A DNA stretch of 64,000 nt, from positions 434,001 to 498,000 of the forward strand of contig CAWDVK010000009.1 of the NCBI GenBank assembly GCA_963805715.1, in the 5' to 3' direction. The position numbers and the translations under genes were made by a program. The DNA comes from CAWDVK01 sp963805715. Its GTDB lineage: Bacteria > Actinomycetota > Actinomycetes > Streptosporangiales > Streptosporangiaceae. This document shows positions 34,076-45,580 of this stretch, in pieces. The number at the start of each line of letters is the position of its first letter. Position 1 is the first letter of the stretch. The notes below the pieces were generated by a model. The model was not told the origin of the DNA. It made no database searches and saw nothing but the letters and a program-made list of their open reading frames with translations.

Positions 34076-35120
34076 TCAGCAGAAAGGCAATCTTGCGCGA
34101 TCTGCCCGTCCCGGGCCGGCGCCCAGCCGCTCCACCGCCGCATAGGCCAGCCGCCGCAGCTCCAGCAGCTGCCGCGACTCAGCCTCGCTCGCGGAAACGT
34201 CCGCGATGCGGGCGCCTTCGCGCAGGCACAGGTCGCGCATGCGCTCGGCCCGCTTGTCATCGCTGTCGGCGTCATCCTGGGCGATCAGCAGCGCCTGCAC
34301 GCCATCGCCGAAGGCGGTCCCCTTCCAGTCGTCGATAGCGCGCAGGGTGACGCTGTCCATCAGCTCCAGCAGGCTCGGCGCCAGCCGCTCGCCGAGGATG
34401 GCGGTCACCGCCCTGGCCGCCGCGGCGAACCCGGCAAAGCCCGCCGCGACGGTCCGGCGGGTACCGGGCGGGCCGCGGCCGCAGCCGCAGCGTCGCCGAG
34501 GTGATGATGCCGAGCGTGCCCTCGGACCCGACCAGCAGGCTGGTCAGGTCGTAGCCGGTCACTCCCTTCATCGTGCGGCGGCCGGTCCGGAGGAGCCGGC
34601 CGCCCGCTAGCACGACCTCCAGTCCCAGCACGGCGTCCCGGCTGACCCTGTACTTGACGCAGCGCAGGCCGCCGGCGTTCGTCGCCAGGTTCCCGCCGAT
34701 CGTGGAGATCTCGAAGCTGGACGGGTCCGGCGCGTACATGAGGCCGTGCGCGGCAGCCGCACGGTCCAGGTCCGCGTTGAGGACGCCGGCCTCCGCGACG
34801 GCCAGCTCGTTCGCCGGGTCGACTTCCCTGATCGAGTCCATCCGCTCCAGGGACAGCACCACGCAGCCGTCGATGGCCGTCGCTCCCCCGGCCAGGCTCG
34901 TCCCGCCGCCGCGCGGCACGACCGGCACCCCGTGCCGCTGCGCCCAGTCCAGCGTGACCAGCACGTCCCTGGTGCTGCCGGCCCGCACCACGCACCGGGG
35001 CTGGCCGGGCGTCACGACGGTCGTCTGATCCCGCCGGTACGCCTCCATGACGTCGGGATCGGTGCTCAGCCGACCGTCAGGCAGCACCGCTCGCAGCGCG
35101 TCAAGCTGGTCAGTCATCAC
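34076..35120 (-). pseudogene. FAD-linked oxidase (GlcD-like), truncated and frameshifted
   Basis: The gene encodes the N-terminal FAD-binding part of a glycolate oxidase-like D-2-hydroxyacid dehydrogenase: VPVVPRGGGTSLAGGATAIDG (in parts), SFEISTIGGNLATNAGGLRCVKYR, MKGVTGYDLTSLLVGSEGTLGIIT. At the GGG run 34465-34467 one extra base shifts the frame; correction gives GTRRTVAAGFAGFAAAARAV. The protein then ends after about 347 residues, while the family is near 455. The second half of the C-terminal domain is missing, and the last residues (GAGPGRADRARLPFC) do not fit the family. So even if the indel is an artefact, the gene is cut short near 34110 and is unlikely to work. Confidence 0.8.
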
Positions 35121-35180
35121 CAGTCACCTTGCCTCGCCTGCCGCCGATTATGCGCGGCCCGCAGGACGGAGCATCACGGC

Positions 35181-36047
35181 TCAGTACCGGGGCGGGAACT
35201 CGGGGCCGGTCGCGGGCATCCTGCCCTGGCCGTTCGCCTGGGCCGGGATGTCCGCCTGGGTGCGGACCCGCGCGACCGCCACGGCCGGCTGCTGGATGTC
35301 ATTGCGGGCGATCGCGGTGTAGGTGACCAGGACGGCGATCGCGACCAGCAGCACGGCGCTGACCGGGCCATCACCGTAGTTGAGGCCGCTGAGCGCCTGC
35401 GGCTTGCTGAAGTAATCGGCGAACGAGGCCCCCAGCGGCCGGGTGATGACGTAGGCGAACCAGAAGCACAGCACCGGGTTACCCCCGAGGCGCCAGGCGA
35501 TCGCGGGAATCATGATGACCACCGCGAACAGGACGGCGGAGCCCAGGTATCCCAGGTGCAGCACGGCGGCGGTGAAGTCGCCCAGCGCTGTCCCGAGCGC
35601 GAAGGTGGCGAAGACGACGGCCCAGTAGTACAGCTCCCGGCGGCGCGTGGTGATGCTGTGGATCGATAGCGTCCGCTCGCTCCGGTACCACTGCCAGAAG
35701 ATCACCGCGAGTATGACGGCCCACAGGGCCGTCGTGCCGCCGTAGGGAATGCCCACGATGAGATGCAGGGCGTCAGCTGCCCCGGTGCCGAAGATCGCGA
35801 TGGCCAGGGCCAGGAACCAGTACGCAGCCGCCACGTAACGGCGGGTGCGGAACTGGATCCAGACGGCAATCACGAAGATCAGGACCTCGACGACGCCAGC
35901 GAGCAGGTAACCGTGCAGGGCCAGGTAGTCCGACGCTGCCTCGCCGCCGGCAGTGGTCAGCAGCTTGATGACCCAGAACAGGAAGGTGATCTCCGGCACC
36001 TTGGCCGCGAGCGGCTCGCGCCGCCGCGAGCTGGCGGTGGCATGCAC
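35181..36047 (-). CDS. COG4705-type uncharacterised membrane protein
   Basis: A 288-residue protein with about eight hydrophobic helices and an internal repeat. KVPEITFLFWVIKLLTTAGGEAASDYL near the start (read in two parts) is echoed by RRELYYWAVVFATFALGTALGDFTA and again by WFAYVITRPLGASFADYFSKP. These segments are typical of the COG4705 family, whose function is unknown. The last 40 residues are polar and Gln/Ala-rich. The GTG start has GGGAG about 10 nt upstream. It sits between the decayed oxidase and an upstream region without genes. Confidence 0.82.
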   Translation of the reverse strand: MHATASSRRREPLAAKVPEITFLFWVIKLLTTAGGEAASDYLALHGYLLAGVVEVLIFVIAVWIQFRTRRYVAAAYWFLALAIAIFGTGAADALHLIVGIPYGGTTALWAVILAVIFWQWYRSERTLSIHSITTRRRELYYWAVVFATFALGTALGDFTAAVLHLGYLGSAVLFAVVIMIPAIAWRLGGNPVLCFWFAYVITRPLGASFADYFSKPQALSGLNYGDGPVSAVLLVAIAVLVTYTAIARNDIQQPAVAVARVRTQADIPAQANGQGRMPATGPEFPPRY

Positions 36048-36469
36048 GATCCTGGCTCCCTTCGGGGGCAGCGGAAAGAGAAGGCTTCAACCGGGGATGT
36101 CAGTGTCACCGGGAATGTCAGTGTCAGCAGCCGACCGGCTGCGGCTGCAGATGCCCGCCCAAGCAGACTTTATCCACTCCAGGGCCCTGACCGGCATGCC
36201 CGGTCGCCGCCGGCCGTTCGAGCGGTCCCTCGGCGCCGGTGCCTCATCCCGGCCGCGGGGCACCAGTGCCGTGCCGGGCCGTCGGCTGGCGAGGTGATAC
36301 TGGTCGGGGGCTCAGCGCCGGCGCCCGGCTGCACCTGCGCCTGGCCGGGAGCGGGAACCCGCTGGTGGCGCGGGCTGAGGGGCGCCAATCGCGGAGCCGG
36401 GAGAAAGGGAACGTTCAATGTCCGGCTGGATGACATGCTCGCGTTCGATCCCGGCGACGGGCACGCGCC
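36048..36469. other. Intergenic 422 bp without a supported gene
   Basis: A short direct repeat (GGGATGTCAGTGTCACCGGGAATGTCAGTGTCA, seen as two GGRATGTCAGTGTCA units near 36094-36125) is present. A ribosome-site-like AAAGGGA precedes an ATG at 36418 that opens only a 20-codon frame ending near 36480. This could be the true start of the next gene if a base is missing. Confidence 0.35.
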
Positions 36470-37947
36470 TTGCAGGCTAAGCCGCAACCGCTCAGCGCGC
36501 GGACACTGGCATCCTGGGGTGACCGGCTGCCGGGGCCGGCCTACGACCGTGACATCGTCACGCCGGGCGTCGTCCACTTCGGCGTCGGCGGTTTCCACCG
36601 TGCGCACCAGGCGATGTACCACGACCGGCTCATGAACGAGGGCACGGCGCCGGACTGGGGCATCTGCGGTGTCGGGGTGATGGCAGCCGACCGGAGGATG
36701 CAGCAGGCGCTGGATGCCCAGGACTGCCTCTACACGCTGGTTCTCAAGCACAGCGACGGGACGTACGAGCCGCGGGTGATCGGATCCATCGTGCAGTACC
36801 TGTTCGCGCCCGACGATCCGGAGGCCGTCATCGAGAAGATGGCGGCGGAGTCGACCCGGATCGTGTCGCTGACGGTCACCGAGGGCGGGTACAACATCAG
36901 CAACGTCACCGGCGAGTTCGACCTGTCGAACCCGGATGTGCTGCACGACCTCGAGCCCGATGCGGTTCCGCGCACCACGTTCGGCCTGATCACCGAGGCG
37001 CTGCGGCGCCGCCGCAAGCACGGGCTCGCGCCCTTCACGGTGATGTCCTGCGACAACCTCCAGGGCAACGGTCACCTGACAAAGCGAGTCTTCACCGCCT
37101 TCGCCCGGCTGCGGGAGCGGGAACTCGGCGACTGGATCGAGCAGGAGGTGCGCTTCCCGAGCTCGATGGTCGACCGCATCACTCCCGAGACCACAGACGC
37201 CGACCGGGCCGAGGTCCGGGAGCGGTTCGGGATCGACGACCGGTGGCCAGTCGTCTGCGAGCCCTACACGCAGTGGGTCCTGCAGGATGCCTTCACGGCC
37301 GGCCGAAGTACGAGCAGGTCGGGGTCCAGCTCGTCGACCAGGTAGAGCCCTACGAGCTGATGAAGCTGCGGCTGCTCAACGCCAGCCACCAGGCCCTGTG
37401 CTACTTCGCCTACCTGGCCGGTTACCGGCTGGTGCACGAGGCCGCTCAGGACCCGCTGTTCCAGGCCTTCCTCCTCGGCTACATGGACGATGAGGCCACG
37501 CCGACCCTGGCTCCCGTGCCGGGGGTGGACCTTAACGGGTACAAGCGCACGCTCATCGAGCGCTTCTGCAATCCGCAGGTCCGTGACACCATCGCCCGGC
37601 TGTGCGCGCAGGGCTCGGACCGGATCCCGAAATGGCTGCTGCCTGTGGTCCGCCAGCAGCTCGCAACCGGCGGCGAGATCAGGCGCTCGGCTGCCGTGGT
37701 GGCAAGCTGGGCACGCTATGCGGAGGGCATCGATGAGCAGGGCGAGCCGATCGAGGTGGCCGACCGGCTCCGTGACAGCCTCACGCAGCTTGCCCGGCGC
37801 CAGCGCGAGGATCCCGACGCGTTCATCGCTAACCGGGGCGTGTTCGGGGACCTGGCCGACAACAAGCGCTTCGTCGCCGCCTACCGGCAGGCGCTGGCCT
37901 CGCTGCACCAGCGCGGGGCCCGAGCGACGCTGGAGTCGCTGGCCTGA
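36470..37947 (+). CDS. Mannitol dehydrogenase-family protein (apparent frameshift)
   Basis: With the frame restored the product is about 493 residues, normal for long-chain mannitol/fructuronate dehydrogenases that interconvert a sugar alcohol and ketose with NAD. N-terminal VVHFGVGGFHRAHQAMYHD binds NAD. DNLQGNG and MKLRLLNASHQAL (catalytic Lys region) are intact. The break is at 37297-37305 (GGCCGGCCG): adding one GGCC unit gives FTAGRPKYEQVGVQLVDQV, so a 4-bp deletion is the simplest explanation. The start is a TTG at 36470 because a stop lies just upstream in frame, which is weak. No polyol transporter is nearby. Confidence 0.75.
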
Positions 37948-38113
37948 CGACCAGACGCCACCCGCCCGGGCCCGGGACGCGCCGGAAGTGGCCGCCAGCT
38001 TCTTCGTGCGCTCGCCGTCGTCCTGGATGAGAACGCCGTGGAAGGTGATACCACAACAGGGCAAACGTTGCCGGACGCACCGCTAGACTTGGAGCATTCG
38101 TTTTCTTGGACCA

Positions 38114-38127
38114 TTCGCGTTTGCGAA
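38114..38127. promoter_or_regulatory. Possible FurA operator
   Basis: TTCGCGTTTGCGAA is a 5+4+5 perfect inverted repeat 15 bp before the furA ATG. Mycobacterial FurA represses its own furA-katG promoter, so an operator is expected here. The similarity to known FurA boxes is not exact. Confidence 0.4.
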
Positions 38128-38142
38128 GGTAGGTTGGGCGCT

Positions 38143-38580
38143 ATGACGGCATCGCGGACTCCGACCACAGCCGAGGAGCTGCGCGGTGCCGGCCTGCGGG
38201 TGACGGCCGCCCGCGTCGCACTGCTCGAGACCGTCCGGGACGGCGATCACCTCGGTGTCGAGGCGATCGCCTCCGGGGTGCGGGATCGCGTCGGCCATAT
38301 CTCCCTGCAAGCCGTGTATGACGCCCTGAACGCGCTCACCGCGGCGGGACTCCTGCGCCGCATCGAACCGACCGGCAGCCCGGCCCGGTTCGAGGGACGC
38401 GTCGGGGACAACCACCATCACATCGTGTGCCGGTCGTGCGGTGTCCTCGCTGACGTCGACTGCGCGGTCGGCGAGGCGCCCTGCATGACCGCGTCCGACG
38501 ACTACGGCTTCTCGATCGACGAGGCCGAGGTCGTCTACTGGGGCCTGTGCCCCGGCTGCTCCACCGCCCGCAGTTCCTGA
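38143..38580 (+). CDS. furA: FurA-like ferric uptake/peroxide-sensing regulator
   Basis: A 145-residue Fur-family repressor. The winged helix is RVTAARVALLETVRDGDH...ISLQAVYDALNALTAAGLLRRIE (quoted in parts). Metal and redox residues include GDNHHHIVCRSCG (His cluster and CxxC) and the C-terminal LCPGC. It lies 34 bp before katG, the mycobacterial/streptomycete arrangement in which FurA senses peroxide or iron and represses catalase-peroxidase. The ATG at 38143 begins the conserved part. An upstream in-frame start at 38038 would add 35 non-family residues. Confidence 0.9.
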   Translation: MTASRTPTTAEELRGAGLRVTAARVALLETVRDGDHLGVEAIASGVRDRVGHISLQAVYDALNALTAAGLLRRIEPTGSPARFEGRVGDNHHHIVCRSCGVLADVDCAVGEAPCMTASDDYGFSIDEAEVVYWGLCPGCSTARSS

Positions 38581-38614
38581 GCACCCGCGATCCGCCTAAC
38601 AGGGAGGGATTCAC

Positions 38615-40844
<2,230 letters not shown>

Positions 40845-41093
40845 TCATGACGTCCAGGTCGGCCCGCGCCAGGCCTGGGCGTCCTCAGGCTCCGTGTCGA
40901 GATGGGACATCCAGCCTGGAGGACGCCTTCCATGCCGGGGAGCTTCGTCCCGGCGGTCGGTCCAGACTAGCTGGATGCCGAAGCCGGTGGTGACCAGGTC
41001 TTCGAAGTGCCGTCCGGCGAAGCCACCTAGACCCGGCAGAGCTGGAAACCGAGGTGTATTACCTGTTGCGCTGACCGGCCCTGCGACAGGACG

Positions 41094-41963
41094 TCACAGG
41101 CGATCCGACAGCCAGGCATGTACTTCGGGTATGCGATTCTCCAACAGGGTCAGGTGCCCATCGTCCTCGGACAGCCGCGCCTCGACGCCGGGAATGTGCG
41201 CGGCCAGCCATTCGCCGTGGCCAAATGGCACGAACTTGTCATGCTTTCCGTGCAGCAGCAGGACGGGAACAGCAATGTCGGCCAGGTCGAATCCCCACGG
41301 CCTGATCATGCAGTTGTCGTCCCACCAGCCCTGGCTGCCCGGCGCTAGGCCATCCTTCATTGAGGACGCCATGAACTTGGCGAGCTCACCACTCAGCACC
41401 GCGGCATCTACCGGCGTGAGGAGTGACGCCATCCCGCTGGCCAGATCGTCCGACGACGCGGCGAGGAAGCCCTCGCGATCCTCGTCCGTCTTGGCCCTGG
41501 CGGCGGCCTCGTCGGCGAAGTAGAGGCGGGTGTCATCGACGTTGTCCTGGCCCATGCCGGCGAAATAGTCGAGGCCGTCTGCGTCGAACGGCGCGAGCGA
41601 CGCGAGCGAGGCGGCAGCCGTCACCAGATCCGGGAGCAGGGCAGCGCACGCGAGCAGGTGCGGGCCGCCACCCGAGATGCCCCACATCGCGAGGCGGTCA
41701 ATGCCAAGCTCGGCGCAGATCGCGAGCACGTCCTCGGCGCAGTCGGCCACACTGCGCCCTGGCTGGGGCGAGGAGCCGCCGTAGCCGGGTCGGTCGTAAC
41801 TGATAAGCCGCAGCCCGCGTTCGCCGGCATCCTGCGAGTGCGGGCCGTAAAGATGCCGGGAGTTCGGCGTGCCCATGTGGGCCAGCACGGGCAGGCCAGC
41901 CGGATCACCGCCCTCTTCGACAGCTAGCGTTCGGCCGTCCGATGTACGAACTATGCGCTGCAC
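41094..41963 (-). CDS. Alpha/beta hydrolase
   Basis: A 289-residue alpha/beta-hydrolase fold enzyme. Nucleophile elbow MWGISGGGPHLLA (Ser near residue 97), acid in LLHGKHDKFVP (about 228) and His in SEDDGHLTLLE (about 265). The oxyanion region VLAHMGTPNSRHLY and the SYDRPGYGGS motif are family features. The substrate is not known; such enzymes hydrolyse esters, lactones or peptides. The GTG start follows GGGAGG with 4-nt spacing. It appears intact although it lies inside a stretch of damaged genes. The 250 bases between it and katG hold no gene I can support. Confidence 0.88.
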   Translation of the reverse strand: MQRIVRTSDGRTLAVEEGGDPAGLPVLAHMGTPNSRHLYGPHSQDAGERGLRLISYDRPGYGGSSPQPGRSVADCAEDVLAICAELGIDRLAMWGISGGGPHLLACAALLPDLVTAAASLASLAPFDADGLDYFAGMGQDNVDDTRLYFADEAAARAKTDEDREGFLAASSDDLASGMASLLTPVDAAVLSGELAKFMASSMKDGLAPGSQGWWDDNCMIRPWGFDLADIAVPVLLLHGKHDKFVPFGHGEWLAAHIPGVEARLSEDDGHLTLLENRIPEVHAWLSDRL

Positions 41964-42174
41964 ATTGCCTCCCAGGCCGCGCCGTCGGCCCCGTTCCGAT
42001 CAGAATATGGCGTGCTGACCGCCAGCGGTGGTGCACTCGACTTCCTGGCGACACGCTCGCGGCGGGGTGGTGCTCACCTTCGTGGCGGTCGTCGATGCCG
42101 CCTCGGCGTTCGGCAAGGCCTCAGGGTCGGGTGGGGGTACTTCCCGATGGTTCGCCCCACCTAAGGTTTCAGGT

Positions 42175-42654
42175 ATGGGCAGTAAGAGTCCGACCGACCA
42201 GGACCGCGCCGAGGCCATTCGCCGGCTCGTTTCCGGCCTGGCGCGAGGCGACGACGTGTTCCATCTAGCGGCTGCCGTCGAGGACCTCCACCCTCGTGAC
42301 AACACCTTCCCGGGCGAGATGTTCATGTACTTGTCGGCCGGCGCATTGGATCTGGCCGGCGTCACGCGGGACGACCCGATTCCCTATCTGGAGTTGCGCG
42401 AGAAATACCTAGGTGAGTGCAGGTTCCGGGGACGGGATAACCGCAAGATCCAGTTCGCGATCCTGGCCGCCGCGTCAGCCCGCGGCGGGATCGAGCCAGA
42501 TCTGCTCGACGAGGTGGTCTGGTGGCAGACCGACGACTTCTAGTGGTACGCGCTGGCCGCTGCAGTTGCCGTCATCCGCGCTTGCGCCGACAAGACGGAC
42601 GCACCGGTGGCGGCCTTCGTGCAGGAACTCTCAGCGCTGCGCGAGATCACGTAG
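42175..42654 (+). pseudogene. Unknown protein gene split by in-frame TAG
   Basis: The first 122 codons encode DRAEAIRRLVSGLARGDDVF, GEMFMYLSAGALDLAG and LDEVVWWQTDDF, then TAG at 42541-42543. The same frame continues for 36 more codons (WYALAAAVAVIRAC then FVQELSALREIT) to a TAG at 42652-42654. The continuation looks like protein and is in frame with what precedes, so one nonsense mutation (for example TGG to TAG) is likely. The family is not recognised. The ATG at 42175 begins the conserved-looking part. Sequencing error is possible here too. Confidence 0.6.
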
Positions 42655-42657
42655 CCC

Positions 42658-43210
42658 TTATCGGCTCGACCAGAGCTGGACGATGCGCGGGCCGCTGATA
42701 AGCGTCTGGGGATCTGCGGTGAACTGCCACAAGGTCGTGAGCGCGGCAGTCACCTCATCTTGCGAGGCAACGCGCTCAGCAACGATCGCTTGGGCCGATG
42801 CTTCAAGCGTTGACCATGCCAATGTCTTGCCCTCGCCACCGGTCCACACCGGCTGGACGAGGCCCACCTCCGGGGCGGGGAAGCCGGCGGCAAGGAAGCC
42901 GCCGTAGAGCCTGCGCCCATATGCGGGAACTCGACGTTGCCCGGCCCGCCCTCCGCCGCAGCCCGGCGGGCCAGGTCAAGCTTGATCTCGTCCATGTCGA
43001 CGCCAGCAACTGATCCCTCAGGGGCTACCAGCCGTGCGATCTCCAGCGTGACATGACCGCCACCGCAGCCCAGATCGATGCAACGCATCCCTGGCGACAG
43101 GCCCTCCCGTGCGAGCAGCGCTGCGGTATCGGGCCAGCGGGTGCGGGCCAGCAGTGCAAGACGTTCGCAGCCCCCTTCGCCGCCCCGAATCAGGTACCGC
43201 TCCACAGGCC
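42658..43210 (-). pseudogene. SAM-dependent methyltransferase remnant
   Basis: The minus strand encodes RYLIRGGEGGCERLALLAR, then MRCIDLGCGGGHVTLEIARL (SAM-binding motif I) and VAGVDMDEIKLDLARRAA. After GNVEFPHMGAGS the similarity stops. A different frame then resumes with VGLVQPVWTGGEGKTLAW and runs to QLWSSR at 42658. An internal deletion and frame change are the simplest reading. No start codon with a ribosome site is seen. GTG at about 43208-43210 (VERYLI) is the best guess. Confidence 0.65.
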
Positions 43211-43439
43211 GATTGTAGGGGCGCGAGAGATTATGGACGCGTGGCTGGACGTCCGTCGGAGACGCGGTATGCGCCGAATCTGGGGAGACGCTGCTGACGA
43301 CGCTTGTTGACGTGGTTCGCGCCGTTACGGATTCCTGCATTCGGCCGCGGCGGCTGCAGTCCGGGGCTTGACTGGGCAGCTGCCATGCTGGAAGCTCCAG
43401 CCCCCGCCGCAACCCGCGGACCCGCGCTTCCCGGCAGAT

Positions 43440-43556
43440 CAACGACACGACCCCGCCATGGCCTGCGGTTACTACCGCACATCAAGCCCCCGTGACGGCC
43501 CTTCCGATGATCATGCGCTGGATCTCGGACGTGCCCTCGAAGATGGTGAAGCTCGT
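43440..43556 (-). pseudogene. Acyl-CoA dehydrogenase 3'-end fragment (partial duplicate)
   Basis: About 100 bases match the end of the intact acyl-CoA dehydrogenase gene at roughly 46126-46226, including sequence beyond its stop. The encoded tail FTIFEGTSEIQRMIIGRAVTG is the same, then the copies differ (GA stop here, LDVR stop there) by a single C. Only the tail is present. This marks a partial duplication or the scar of a rearrangement. Confidence 0.8.
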
Positions 43557-43605
43557 CCACGTCCGGGCAGTTTCCGCAGCTAGATGGCCTGCCGGACCGG
43601 CGTTT

Positions 43606-43623
43606 GTCAGCACCAGCTCAGCA
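43606..43623. repeat. 18-bp dispersed repeat, copy 1
   Basis: GTCAGCACCAGCTCAGCA. It matches two further copies at 44553 and 46015 with one or two differences. No insertion sequence is recognisable around it. Confidence 0.5.
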
Positions 43624-43653
43624 CCCACGTGGCCAGCCCCGATTGACTGGCCG

Positions 43654-44013
43654 CTACGCCTGGTTAGGACGCTCCAAGTAGACGAGGCGATCATCGAGCT
43701 GGTCGGCGGCTGCTGCCACGACGGCGGTCGCGATCGCGCCGTACCCGGCAGGCCGGCGAGAGAACCGCGACGAAAGCGCGATCAGTACTCCGAAATGGTG
43801 GCGCCCCGCGGCGACATGCTCGGCGCCGAGCCGGGCGAAGTCACTGACGTTCTCGGTGAGCAGCACGTAACCACCGTCCGCCGCGGCCGCGAGAACGTCA
43901 GCATCGGGCCTGCCTGCCATCCCGAACTCAGCCACCGTAGCAGCGTCGATACCCTGATCCCGCAGTGCCTGCGCCAGTTTGTCGCCGTACATCTCGTCGA
44001 GGAGAAGCCTCAC
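43654..44013 (-). CDS. PIN-like (DUF5615-type) toxin
   Basis: A 119-residue protein beginning MRLLLDEMYGDKLAQALRDQ, with GRPDADVLAAAADGGYVLLT followed by ENVSDFARLG. This is the pattern of DUF5615/Mut7-C-like PIN nucleases, with acidic residues in LLLDE and near ENVSDF. The GTG start overlaps the stop of the upstream gene (GTGA), and that gene encodes a ribbon-helix-helix type protein, so together they form a toxin-antitoxin pair. RNA cleavage is inferred from the family. Both genes seem intact amid decayed neighbours. Confidence 0.78.
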   Translation of the reverse strand: MRLLLDEMYGDKLAQALRDQGIDAATVAEFGMAGRPDADVLAAAADGGYVLLTENVSDFARLGAEHVAAGRHHFGVLIALSSRFSRRPAGYGAIATAVVAAAADQLDDRLVYLERPNQA

Positions 44014-44399
44014 CGCGCGTCCGCCGCCGCCGTGTCATGACGGTGCAGCGCGATGCGCGCCTCGACCTCGCCGGGATACGTCTCCCGGTACCGCAGCGCG
44101 GCGTCGATCAGCGGGCGCGAGATATCCTGCTCGGCCGCCAGCACGCGTGCCGGGTCATCCTCGCCTGCGAGATCCTCCAGCCACATAACGATCTCCCAGA
44201 CGTCCGGACCGCCGACGACCGCGGCACGCCGGCCCGCCGGCCCGTCCCGGAACGTGATCAGGGGGTGCTCATCCCGGCGCGAGCCTTCCTCGGCATACCG
44301 GCGCAGCCGGTCTGACATGCTCTCCCCCGCCGCCCGCGCCCGCAATCGCAGCCGCTCGGCCAGCGAGTCGTCCAAGCGTACTGATACATTCACGGACAT
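44010..44399 (-). CDS. Antitoxin-like protein with N-terminal ribbon-helix-helix
   Basis: A 129-residue protein: NVSVRLDDSLAERLRLRARA then GESMSDRLRRYAEEGSRR is a ribbon-helix-helix-like DNA-binding segment (residues 3-42). HPLITFRDGPAGRRAAVVGGPDVWEIV followed by AALRYRETYPGEVEARI is the DUF433-like part common in antitoxins of DUF5615 toxins. ATG 44399 is chosen because the ribbon-helix-helix begins there. The frame stays open to 44498. TTGACA at about 44415-44420 on the minus strand is a possible -35 box. Confidence 0.78.
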   Translation of the reverse strand: MSVNVSVRLDDSLAERLRLRARAAGESMSDRLRRYAEEGSRRDEHPLITFRDGPAGRRAAVVGGPDVWEIVMWLEDLAGEDDPARVLAAEQDISRPLIDAALRYRETYPGEVEARIALHRHDTAAADAR

Positions 44400-44473
44400 G
44401 CATTCAGCGTAGCACATTGTCAACAACCGCGGGAACGCCCGCCGGTTAGGCCGGGTGCTGTCATAACAGGCCC

Positions 44474-45580
44474 GTGGCCACACTGGCGTTACTCCCATCG
44501 GACAAAGCGGGCCCGGCCGGCCTGGGCGCGGCAGTGCCGTCCGCGGGCGGGGGTCAGTACCAACTCAGCACGCGGCACCCGAAACAGTCGCGGCGCTCCG
44601 GGCTGCCCGCCGAGCTCAGTTCCCTGGTAGGCCGCGGCCCTCTGATAGCCGCCGTTCTCGAGCGCCTTCAGACCGCGCCGCTCGTGACGCTTACCGGGCC
44701 TGGCGGCTGCGGCAAGACCCGCGTCGACCTGCGCGTCGCAATGCTCGCCGAGGCGGCGTTCGGTGACCGCGCGCACCTGGCCGAACTGCCCCCCCCTCAC
44801 CGATCCTGACCTTGTCCCCGCGTGCATCGCGGACGCCCTGGATATGCCAGAACGTGATGCAACAAACCCCACAGCGAGCCTTGCGCGGGCGCTCGCCGAC
44901 CGGTGCCGCCGCTTGGCCTGCCTGAAGATGGCACGGCCGGCGCGGTCGCTCGGTCCGAGGCCGGCACTCTCTTCGCCGCCCAGGCGCGCGCGGTGAATCC
45001 CGCATTCGAGGTTTCCGCGTCCAATTCGGCCCCGATCGCCGATCTCTGCGGGCGGCTCGACGGCATGCCGCTCGCCGTCGAACTCGCGGCGGCCCGGTGC
45101 TCCAGCCTGAGCCCCGAACAGCTCGCTGCACGCCTGGACGGCCACACCGGGCTGCTTTCCGGCGGGCCCGCCCGCCCGTCGCGACACCAGTCGCTGGAGT
45201 CGCTGGTCGCCTGGAGCTATGAGCTGCTCAGCGACGATGAACGGCGTCTGCTTTCCGCCTGTCGGTTCTGCGTGGCGGCTTCGACCTCGAGATGGGCGAA
45301 CGCGTCGGCACCGCCGGCCCGCTGGCATCGCAGTCGGCCGCTGGGCTGCTCGCCAGCCTGGTTGACAAGTCCGTGGTCCAAGCCCAGGCCGGCGGCACGG
45401 TCCGCTATTCACTGCTGGAGACGATCCGGCAGTTCGCCGCCAGGCGACTGGCCGAATCCGGCGCGGAGCCCGCGGCCCACACCAGCCTGCTGGAGTGGGC
45501 GCTGTACGTCGCCCGATCAGCGGAGGCGAGGCTGGGCAGCACGGAATGGCCGGCCCTGGGCGAGCCGGCTATCCGCTGAG
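44474..45580 (+). pseudogene. LuxR/AfsR-type STAND ATPase regulator, multiply broken
   Basis: Pieces in three frames add up to a regulator ATPase. LSSLVGRGPLIAAVLERL and VTLTGPGGCGKTRVDLRVA (P-loop) come first. The frame shifts at the C run 44789-44796, then LTDPDLVPACIADALDMPE follows. A central part (Walker B and surroundings) is missing. Then come LCGRLDGMPLAVELAAARCS and LESLVAWSYELLSDDERRLL, another frame change near 45250, and LLASLVDKSVVQAQ with RYSLLETIRQFAARRLAESG. At least two frameshifts plus a deletion make it a true pseudogene, unlike the single-indel genes elsewhere. Confidence 0.82.
44553..44570. repeat. 18-bp dispersed repeat, copy 2
   Basis: GTCAGTACCAACTCAGCA, within the start of the broken ATPase regulator gene. 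With flanks GG and CGC it matches copy 3 over about 22 bases with two differences. Confidence 0.5.

Noticed and set aside
40845..41093. Possible transposase remnant between katG and the hydrolase
   Set aside because: Short fragments in several frames but no recognisable transposase motif or terminal repeats.
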